From an uncultured Bacteroidia bacterium (GTDB taxonomy: Bacteria > Bacteroidota > Bacteroidia > Bacteroidales > UBA932): DNA of 5,424 nucleotides. Below the pieces are notes generated by a model. It searched no databases. It worked only from the letters and a program-made list of their open reading frames with translations, and was not told the DNA's origin. The first letter of the stretch is position 1. The number at the start of each line of letters is the position of its first letter. Of this stretch, positions 1 through 4,880 are shown piece after piece. Both the position numbers and the translations under genes were made by a program. The DNA lies in contig CADBPH010000131.1 in the NCBI GenBank assembly GCA_902796455.1, positions 1 to 5,424 of the forward strand. Direction: 5' to 3'.

Positions 1-17
1 GCTGTAATTTTCTCCTT

Positions 18-25
18 TAAATTTG
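18..25 (+). promoter_or_regulatory. Possible second, upstream -7 element
   Basis: TAAATTTG at 18-25 also fits TAnnTTTG exactly and shares its last four bases with the -33 element of the downstream promoter. Its own -33 element would lie just left of the window, so it cannot be tested here. If real, it would start transcripts near position 30, inside the inverted repeats. It may be chance in AT-rich DNA. Confidence 0.3.
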
Positions 26-53
26 GTTTATATTATAAACTTGTTTATATTTG
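22..53 (+). promoter_or_regulatory. Bacteroidota-type promoter for the membrane protein/regulator operon
   Basis: A TTTG at 22-25 (-33 element) is followed, after 20 bases, by TATATTTG at 46-53. The second element matches the Bacteroidota primary sigma factor -7 consensus TAnnTTTG exactly, and the spacing is within the usual 19-21 range. Transcription would start about 5-8 bases further on, near 58-61, giving a leader of about 58 nt before the ATG at 118. The surrounding DNA is strongly AT-rich while the genes are GC-rich. The match and position are seen in the sequence; activity is inferred. Confidence 0.75.
26..49. promoter_or_regulatory. Triple half-site operator candidate overlapping the promoter
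   Basis: Three perfect 7-base half-sites alternate in orientation: GTTTATA (26-32), TATAAAC (34-40) and GTTTATA (43-49). The first pair forms a perfect inverted repeat with a 1-base centre. The second pair forms another with a 2-base centre. The block fills the space between the -33 and -7 elements, and the third half-site overlaps the -7 element, so a bound protein would compete with RNA polymerase. The winged-helix protein encoded at 739-1029 in the same operon is the obvious candidate ligand, implying autoregulation. The repeats are directly visible; the operator role is inferred. Confidence 0.55.
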
Positions 54-54
54 T

Positions 55-83
55 ACCGCGGTGAAGGAAGACTGCGCAGCTTC
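55..83 (+). other. Short palindromes and possible hairpin in the 5' leader
   Basis: At the predicted start of the transcript there is a perfect 8-base palindrome, ACCGCGGT (55-62). GAAG (67-70) can then pair with CTTC (80-83) around CT-GCGC-AG (72-79), with A71 bulged, making a small hairpin with a GCGC loop. TTCGC (81-85) and GCGAA (92-96) could form a competing stem. I recognise no known riboswitch or leader RNA here, and the structures are small enough to be chance. Confidence 0.2.
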
Positions 84-117
84 GCTTGGCCGCGAAACAA
101 GCTAAATAATTGATACA

Positions 118-735
118 ATGGAACAGAACAAAGAAATGACAGCACAGGAGAGCCTGAAGCTTATCACTGAGACCATGAACAACAACCGTAGGGAGATTGT
201 CCGCAGCAGCGGAAATTACTTCCTCCTGTGGGGAATCTTGCTCACCCTATTCTCGCTCCTGGTCTACGCCTTCTGGAAAACAACCGGGAATGCAGCCTGG
301 AACAACCTGTGGTTCGCCATGCCGCTCATCGGTTATCCGCTTTCCATCTGGTTGAAAAACAGAGAGAACAGCGTCCGGGCCGAGAATTTCATCAGCCGCA
401 CCAGCGGAGCAATCTGGACAAGTTTTGGGATCTTTGCCTGCTCGGTCGCCTTGTTTACGGTCCTTCTGGGCGTCTTTGGAAAGAATGCTTTGGCAAATAT
501 CGTCGTACTGGCAAGCCTCACCGCGCAAATCGTCCTTCTCTTCGGCCTGGCCGAAACCATCAGCGGATGCGTGCTGAAAAACCGGGTGATTCAAATCGCG
601 GGATGGATAACCGGCATCGGCGGCGTCGCCATCTACTTTATCCTTGGCGCCAATGAAGAGCAGATGTTCATCTTCACCTTCGCAGGCATCATCCTTGCAG
701 CCACGGGCCTGATTGTCAAACATCAGTACAAGTAG
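118..735 (+). CDS. Six-helix membrane protein of unknown function, paired with a winged-helix regulator
   Basis: This 205-residue integral membrane protein has a polar cytoplasmic-looking N-terminus (about residues 1-32) and six hydrophobic segments near 34-53, 63-80, 97-120, 124-146, 156-176 and 183-201. It ends in a short basic tail (KHQYK). There is no signal peptide, catalytic motif or metal-binding cluster that I can identify. The ATG at 118 is preferred because it follows the promoter by a sensible leader and precedes the first helix. There is no Shine-Dalgarno sequence, only AT-rich DNA (AAATAATTGATACA), as is usual in Bacteroidota. The regulator gene begins 3 nt after the stop codon. 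By analogy with other small membrane protein/HTH pairs, it might sense an envelope signal or control the regulator, or simply be its target. The function remains unknown; the coding call is firm. Confidence 0.85.
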   Translation: MEQNKEMTAQESLKLITETMNNNRREIVRSSGNYFLLWGILLTLFSLLVYAFWKTTGNAAWNNLWFAMPLIGYPLSIWLKNRENSVRAENFISRTSGAIWTSFGIFACSVALFTVLLGVFGKNALANIVVLASLTAQIVLLFGLAETISGCVLKNRVIQIAGWITGIGGVAIYFILGANEEQMFIFTFAGIILAATGLIVKHQYK

Positions 736-738
736 CCC

Positions 739-1029
739 ATGTTGCCCAAGTTAGACCCCCTCCTACACTCGGAGCTCCGGCTGGCGGTGATGTCCATCCT
801 GGCCGGGGTCGATGAAGCCGACTTCACCTATCTGAAGAAGCAGACAGGCGCCACCTCCGGGAACCTGAGCGTACAGATAGACAAACTCACCACAGCTGGT
901 TACATCACCGTTGAAAAAGGCTTCAAAGGCAAGATGCCACGGACGACCTGCAGGATCACTCCGGCAGGCCAGGAAGCCTTCAGCAACTATGTAGAAGCAC
1001 TGAAAGAATACCTCTCGACAGGAAAATAA
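739..1029 (+). CDS. Small winged-helix transcriptional regulator (HTH_34/MarR-like)
   Basis: This 96-residue protein is essentially a single winged-helix DNA-binding domain. It opens with LDPLLHSELRLAVMSIL (residues 5-21), the first helix typical of this family. ADFTYLKKQTGATSGNLS (27-44) is the helix-turn-helix, followed by the recognition helix and IDKLTTAGYITVEKGF (47-62). The wing carries KGKMPRTTCRITPAG (63-77), and a C-terminal helix to about residue 92 probably dimerises. No ligand-binding domain is attached. The match to the PF13601-type winged-helix family is from memory of its motifs. The ATG lies 3 nt after the TAG of the membrane protein gene, with no separate ribosome site, so translation is probably coupled. 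It likely binds the GTTTATA/TATAAAC half-sites at 26-49 and represses its own operon; this is inference. Confidence 0.9.
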   Translation: MLPKLDPLLHSELRLAVMSILAGVDEADFTYLKKQTGATSGNLSVQIDKLTTAGYITVEKGFKGKMPRTTCRITPAGQEAFSNYVEALKEYLSTGK

Positions 1030-1039
1030 CGAATGATGC

Positions 1040-2068
1040 TCAGAGAATCTCCCCTGCGGCGCGGCGGAGATTCTCCTGGGCAATCTCGCGCCGCATCGCA
1101 ATCGCCAGAGGCATCCCCGGCGGCGTCACCTGCACAATCCGGCGGAAACCCGCCCCATCCAACGCAGGGCAAGACTCCACTTTTCCAGCCAGCAAATCCA
1201 CGGGAACCCCGGCCGCCTGCGCCCGGCGCAAAACCCCGGATGCAACCTTTCCCCGCATGGTTTGAAAATCAGCCTTTCCCTCCCCCGTAATCACCAGGTC
1301 CGTCCCCTCCAGCATCGCATCAAAACGAAGCGTATCCAAAACCAGTTCGATTCCCGGCTCCAAACGCGCGCCCCAGAACGCCGCAAACGCCCCACCCAAA
1401 CCACCGGCCGCACCCGCTCCGGGCATCTGGCGGACATCCACGCCGGTACGTTCCTCCATCACGCAGGCCCATTCCTGCATCCGGGCTTCCAGTACCTCCA
1501 CATCCTGGGCAGATGCCCCCTTCTGCGGAGCGAAGACCCGGGACGCTCCTTCCGCCCCCACAAACGGCGTATTTACGTCACAGGCAATCCGGAAAGCCAT
1601 TCCGGCCGTCCGTTCCAGAATGCCGGGAACCTCCAGCATCCCGCGACCGCCATCATTGGTAGCCGACCCTCCCAGACCGATCAGGAATCGACGGCAACCC
1701 TGTGAAACGGCATCGAGAATCAGTTCCCCCACCCCGCGGGTAGTGGTGAGCAGCGGATTCCGCTCCGATTCCGACAACAAGGTCAGTCCGCAAGCGGCGG
1801 CGACCTCAATGACTGCCAGGTCGCCGACTATCCCATATTCCGCCGCGACCGGGCGGCCCAGCGGGTCGGAGACCGTGGCAAACGCGCGCCGGCCGCCCAT
1901 CGACACGGTCAACGCGTCCACCAATCCTTCTCCCCCGTCCGCGACAGGTACCCGGACGACCTCACAGGATGGGCAGACAGAAAGAATGCCCTGCGAAATG
2001 GCCTCCGCCACCTCGCAGGCAGACAAAGATCCCTTGAACGAATCCGGAGCAACGACGAACCGGTTCAT
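1040..2068 (-). CDS. glxK: Glycerate kinase (GlxK/GarK family), with an internal gap
   Basis: This cytoplasmic enzyme phosphorylates D-glycerate with ATP. The GlxK/GarK family makes 2-phosphoglycerate, which enters lower glycolysis. Family motifs occur in order: VVAPDSFKGSLSA (residues 5-17), PVADGGEG (41-48), SDPLGRPVAAEYG (67-79), TTTRGVGELI (108-117), IGLGGSATNDGG (130-141), ACDVNTPFVGAEGAS (162-176), APQKGA (180-185), PGAGAAGGLG (216-225), PGIELVLD (238-245) and VITGEGKAD (259-267). The length is 342 residues against about 370-380 for the family. The shortfall lies between residues 144 and 161, where relatives carry a longer segment. I chose the ATG at 2068, two bases after the ccsA stop (TGA-AA-ATG), because the family N-terminus begins there. 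The frame stays open upstream to 2407, but that part is antisense-free shadow of ccsA. The gene is the last in the minus-strand operon and ends 10 nt from the convergent regulator gene. Family assignment is sure; activity is uncertain because of the gap. Confidence 0.92.
   Translation of the reverse strand: MNRFVVAPDSFKGSLSACEVAEAISQGILSVCPSCEVVRVPVADGGEGLVDALTVSMGGRRAFATVSDPLGRPVAAEYGIVGDLAVIEVAAACGLTLLSESERNPLLTTTRGVGELILDAVSQGCRRFLIGLGGSATNDGGRGMLEVPGILERTAGMAFRIACDVNTPFVGAEGASRVFAPQKGASAQDVEVLEARMQEWACVMEERTGVDVRQMPGAGAAGGLGGAFAAFWGARLEPGIELVLDTLRFDAMLEGTDLVITGEGKADFQTMRGKVASGVLRRAQAAGVPVDLLAGKVESCPALDGAGFRRIVQVTPPGMPLAIAMRREIAQENLRRAAGEIL
1043..1075. terminator. Hairpin-forming inverted repeat at the convergent gene junction
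   Basis: GAGAATCTCC (1043-1052) and GGAGATTCTC (1066-1075) are perfect 10-base reverse complements separated by 13 bases. The loop can itself pair further (C1054-G1064, T1055-G1063, G1056-C1062, C1057-G1061). The repeat lies just beyond the stop of the + strand regulator gene and inside the last codons of the minus-strand glycerate kinase gene. No T-run follows on either strand, so it is not a classical intrinsic terminator. It may stop or stabilise both convergent transcripts. Alternatively it may be an accident of the codons for Glu-Asn-Leu and Glu-Ile-Leu, since GAGAATCTC is nearly self-complementary. Confidence 0.3.
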
Positions 2069-2070
2069 TT

Positions 2071-2853
2071 TCAATAGGTATGGATGCTCAGATCCTGCGC
2101 AGCAGGCAGGTAATTGACACCCCACCAGCACATCTGCAGCAGGATGAAACAGAAAATCAGCAGGCCGAAGGCCTTCCGGTTGTCCTTCAGGCGCGGGCGC
2201 AGATGCATGTACAGCAAGTAGCCGACCCACGTAATGGCAGCCCAGGTTTCCTTCGGATCCCATGCCCAGTAATCGCCCCAGGCCTGTTTGGCCCACAGTG
2301 CACCCATGACCATGCCGAGGGTCAGGAATCCCCAGCCCATCCGCACCAGCGCATCGCAGACCTGCATTTCCTCCGGCTGCACTTCTTTCCGGGAAGAACG
2401 GATCCACAAATAGATGGCGAACAGCGTCACCGCCCCCATCAGCGCATAGGCGAACATGTATACCGTCACATGCGGAACGAACCAGATGCTCTGCAAGGCG
2501 GGCATCATGGCCCGGTCATGGATCTCCGGTTTGAACACATTGATACAGACGAACATGACCGCCATCATCGCTCCGAATGGAAGAATCCATTTGTAGCCCC
2601 AGCGCGCATAGATGAAAATACCGGTCAGAGAAAGGAAAAGGCTGTACCACAAACGCGTCTCTCCCATGGTCCGCATCGGAGGACGGCCCAGGGTCATCCA
2701 CAGACCGATGATAAAGGTAAGGAACAGCAGGGACCCCGCCAGTGAAATGGCGACAGCCGGTCCCCTGCGGCGGGAACGGGTCGACACGACGGCTCCGACA
2801 ATCCACAGAAGGGATGTCGCAATAGCAATCCAAGTAAATGTATTCCAGTTCAT
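2071..2853 (-). CDS. ccsA: Cytochrome c biogenesis protein CcsA (System II haem handling)
   Basis: CcsA is an inner-membrane component of the System II cytochrome c synthetase. With ResB/CcsB it carries haem to the periplasmic side and attaches it to CXXCH motifs of apocytochromes. The protein has 260 residues with about eight hydrophobic segments (near 7-25, 33-55, 66-84, 88-107, 127-150, 172-190, 203-218 and 228-246). The diagnostic tryptophan-rich WWD haem-binding motif is intact: WGDYWAWDPKETW at 192-204. Histidines that fit the family's haem ligands are His128 (VPHVTVY), His217 (YMHLR) and His258 near the C-terminus (SIHTY). The ATG at 2853 overlaps the ResB stop codon by 4 nt (ATGA), implying coupled translation and a stoichiometric pair. 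The AAGG at 2858-2861 could help initiation. Glycerate kinase starts 2 nt after the stop. All key residues appear present, so it should be functional. Confidence 0.95.
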   Translation of the reverse strand: MNWNTFTWIAIATSLLWIVGAVVSTRSRRRGPAVAISLAGSLLFLTFIIGLWMTLGRPPMRTMGETRLWYSLFLSLTGIFIYARWGYKWILPFGAMMAVMFVCINVFKPEIHDRAMMPALQSIWFVPHVTVYMFAYALMGAVTLFAIYLWIRSSRKEVQPEEMQVCDALVRMGWGFLTLGMVMGALWAKQAWGDYWAWDPKETWAAITWVGYLLYMHLRPRLKDNRKAFGLLIFCFILLQMCWWGVNYLPAAQDLSIHTY

Positions 2854-3950
2854 TCCGCCTTCTTTTTAATTCCACCTGCAAACATGATCATTCCCAGGGC
2901 CGCCAGCATCAGCATCCACAATCCCACCTGGACGACTCCATACCAGGGATCCCGCACGCAATCCAGAATGCTGACTGTACTCCAGCGTCCCTTGGACATA
3001 TCATAGGCCGACTGGTAAATCTTCCAGGAGCCGACGGACAGCGGATGATTCACAGTAATATCGGCCGAACGAACTTTCCCGTTGGGCAGAACAATCTCTA
3101 CCTCAGAAAGATAGCTTTTGGCCATCGGCCGGGGCATCACCAAGGCCTGTTCTCCGTCCAAGGGCAGGACGGCTTTCCCGAACAGGAAACTGTCGGCACC
3201 GACCCAACCTTTCACCCGTTTTCCTGTCGTCCGGTGGACGGCGGAAACAAGGGCGGCCGGTTCCGCGCCTACATGCTGCATGGGTTGATAATCCAGGCTG
3301 TCGGCCAGCCGTCCGGCCATGGGGAGAAACTCCTCCACGGTAATTTCCCAGTCGCCCAGCGTCCCGGAAGTAAAGTCCTCCGTCAGCGTCAGGTAACCGG
3401 GGATACGGGCTCCGGTCGAAGCATTCGCCAGCATCAGTCGCGGGGAATATTCCTCCATGGAAAAATCCTTCAAACCCAATTGGAACGGAAGGGGACGCTG
3501 TTTTCCCGTTTCGTCCGCAGCCATCCCCACGCGCTCTCCTTCCTGGACCGTGGCCGTCAGATACTGTTTGTCCCCTTTCCCGAACACGCCTGCAAGCAGG
3601 ATGACAGACAAGGCGATATGGGAAAAAGCCATGGGAAAACGCCGGAGGGAGAAATGGTGGATATTCTCAATGGCCCGAAGCAGGGTCATGCCGGCAAAGC
3701 ACAGCAAGACAGCGGCAAAGACCGGCGAACCGGCCATATCCGTAAAGCCCAGCGCTCCCCACAGGCCATCCGGGCGTCCATCCTGACGGACCAGGCCGAA
3801 GATCAAAAGAAAAACAAGCACAATGGCCAACGCCACCGTGCTTGCTTTTCCGTCATAAAGGAACGATACTCTTTTTCCTGCGAACAAGTAGATGACTATC
3901 AGCAGATAGACGAACAACAAGCACAGGATCAGACTCCAAGGATACGTCAT
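2850..3950 (-). CDS. resB: ResB/CcsB-like cytochrome c biogenesis protein
   Basis: This is the partner of CcsA in System II cytochrome c maturation, thought to help receive haem and present apocytochrome in the periplasm. Counted from the ATG at 3950 (366 residues), there are four N-terminal hydrophobic segments (about 5-24, 38-54, 76-92 and 106-123). A large soluble, presumably periplasmic domain follows (about 124-336), then a last helix (337-358) and a basic tail. The family's C-terminal signature is clear: NHPLSVGSWKIYQSAYD (301-317), then VRDPWYG just before the final helix. His111 in FSHIALS is a good candidate for the transmembrane haem-ligand histidine of CcsB. The frame is open further to a GTG at 3968, but that start would overlap the preceding gene. 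The ATG gives a TGA-GT-ATG junction like the one between ccsA and the kinase gene. It overlaps ccsA by 4 nt. Separate ResB and CcsA genes are the split form of the fused CcsBA protein. Confidence 0.88.
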   Translation of the reverse strand: MTYPWSLILCLLFVYLLIVIYLFAGKRVSFLYDGKASTVALAIVLVFLLIFGLVRQDGRPDGLWGALGFTDMAGSPVFAAVLLCFAGMTLLRAIENIHHFSLRRFPMAFSHIALSVILLAGVFGKGDKQYLTATVQEGERVGMAADETGKQRPLPFQLGLKDFSMEEYSPRLMLANASTGARIPGYLTLTEDFTSGTLGDWEITVEEFLPMAGRLADSLDYQPMQHVGAEPAALVSAVHRTTGKRVKGWVGADSFLFGKAVLPLDGEQALVMPRPMAKSYLSEVEIVLPNGKVRSADITVNHPLSVGSWKIYQSAYDMSKGRWSTVSILDCVRDPWYGVVQVGLWMLMLAALGMIMFAGGIKKKAE

Positions 3951-3952
3951 AC

Positions 3953-4870
3953 TCAGACTTTTTCCCACTGCTCACGGAGCAGGTTGACGGCATTGGTCAC
4001 GGTCGTGGCCCTGTCGCCCTTGGTCCCGCACTCGAAGCTGACATATTTATCGTATTCCATTTCCTTGAGTGCACGGAATCCATCCGTGTAGACGTCGAGT
4101 TCCCCATCTTCGCCCGGCATGATACGCCGGCCGCGGCTGGCCATGTGGACATGCTGGAGATACTCCTTGCCTGCAGACATGAGGGCACCGTAATCGGATG
4201 TCTCCTCCTTCATGTGCCAGAAATCGCCCATGCACTTGACACCGGCACTCTGGGCATCACGGGCAATGGCGGCGGCATCCGCCACCAGGCGCATGTAGAA
4301 CGCCTCCTTGCGGTTGAGGGGCTCCAAAATGACCGTCGTCCCGCAGGAAAGGGCGTATTCACCCAACTCATGCAGCTGTTCGCAAAGATAATTGCGGGTT
4401 TCCAGGGTATGCGGCATGCAAGGCTTCTGGCTGTTGAAAGCCGGAACCATGATCACACCGACGGAGCCGAGGGCACCGGCCGCTGCGACAATCTCGCGCA
4501 TCGTGGTATCAAACAGCGTCTTGACTTCGGGATCCTCCGCCAGGATGAACCCTTTGAATCCGGCGCAGATCGCGGAAACTTTGATATTCCTGCCGCTGAG
4601 GGCCTGGGTGATCTCATCCACGCGGGCAGCGAGATTCTTCCCGGAGGGCTCGAACCCGACGATGCCGAGGTTCTCCATGAAATCCAGTTTCTCAGCCAGG
4701 GAATTTCCGGGAGCGATGCCTTCCTGGAAAGAAAGGTTCAAGGTCACCTTGTTCCCTTTCTTCCCGCCTTTTTTGCCCTCCTTCGGAGCGCAGGCAGCGA
4801 GGGTACTGCTACCCATGGCAAGGGCGGCAGTTCCGTAAAGAGATGTTCTGAGGAATGATTTTCTATCCAT
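3953..4870 (-). CDS. Exported TIM-barrel sugar isomerase/epimerase-like lipoprotein
   Basis: This 305-residue protein belongs to the xylose isomerase-like TIM-barrel superfamily (AP endonuclease 2 fold), which includes hydroxypyruvate isomerase and D-tagatose 3-epimerase. Residues 1-26 are a signal peptide (DRKSFLRTS, then a hydrophobic run) ending in a lipobox L24-A25-A26-C27, so Cys27 should be lipidated. A Lys/Gly-rich linker (30-41) precedes the barrel, and no Asp at +2 or acidic export tract follows the cysteine. Metal ligands fitting the family's Glu-Asp-His-Glu set are Glu183 (VILEPLNR), Asp216 (MGDFWHM), His242 (HVHMASRGR) and Glu280 (SFECGTKGD). The GTG at 4915 would bury the signal peptide, so I chose the ATG at 4870, which has AGGA 6 nt upstream. 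It starts 8 nt after the oxidoreductase gene, and such pairs are common in Bacteroidota sugar loci. The substrate cannot be told from sequence. Confidence 0.88.
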   Translation of the reverse strand: MDRKSFLRTSLYGTAALAMGSSTLAACAPKEGKKGGKKGNKVTLNLSFQEGIAPGNSLAEKLDFMENLGIVGFEPSGKNLAARVDEITQALSGRNIKVSAICAGFKGFILAEDPEVKTLFDTTMREIVAAAGALGSVGVIMVPAFNSQKPCMPHTLETRNYLCEQLHELGEYALSCGTTVILEPLNRKEAFYMRLVADAAAIARDAQSAGVKCMGDFWHMKEETSDYGALMSAGKEYLQHVHMASRGRRIMPGEDGELDVYTDGFRALKEMEYDKYVSFECGTKGDRATTVTNAVNLLREQWEKV

Positions 4871-4876
4871 GGCTGA

Positions 4877-4880
4877 TCCT
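4877..4880 (-). promoter_or_regulatory. Shine-Dalgarno-like AGGA for the TIM-barrel lipoprotein gene
   Basis: On the minus strand AGGA lies 6 nt before the ATG at 4870 and overlaps the TAG stop of the oxidoreductase gene (TAGGA). It supports the ATG start over the upstream GTG at 4915 and would suit reinitiating ribosomes. Bacteroidota depend little on such motifs, so it is supporting evidence only. Confidence 0.45.

Noticed and set aside
1585..1610. CCGGAA/TTCCGG short inverted repeat near the kinase gap, considered as a deletion scar
   Set aside because: It is only 6 bases per arm in GC-rich coding DNA, and there is no matching direct repeat that would mark a deletion junction.
1262..2117. 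Two + strand open frames opposite glycerate kinase (1262-1705 and 1620-2117)
   Set aside because: Both have low-complexity Pro/Arg/Ser/Thr-rich translations antisense to a gene with clear family motifs.
2069..2407. N-terminal extension of glycerate kinase by 113 codons
   Set aside because: The frame is open, but the extension overlaps ccsA out of frame and has no conserved sequence, while the family's N-terminus begins exactly at the ATG at 2068.
3951..3968. GTG start for resB at 3968
   Set aside because: It would overlap the end of the TIM-barrel gene by 16 nt. The ATG at 3950 fits the 2-nt junction pattern of the operon and leaves the first membrane helix intact.
2838..4091. Long + strand open frame (417 codons) opposite resB
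   Set aside because: It lies fully antisense to a well-supported ResB gene. Its translation is rich in His, Gln, Arg and Gly with no recognisable domain or hydrophobic pattern, typical of the reverse of a GC-rich gene.
4383..4390. Minus-strand TATCTTTG, a match to the -7 consensus inside the TIM-barrel gene
   Set aside because: No TTTG lies about 20 bases upstream on that strand, and it is within coding sequence, so a chance match is the simplest reading.
4145..4858. Long + strand open frame (237 codons) opposite the TIM-barrel gene
   Set aside because: It is antisense to the isomerase-like gene, has no family motifs and no promoter or ribosome site, and is explained by codon bias of the opposite strand.
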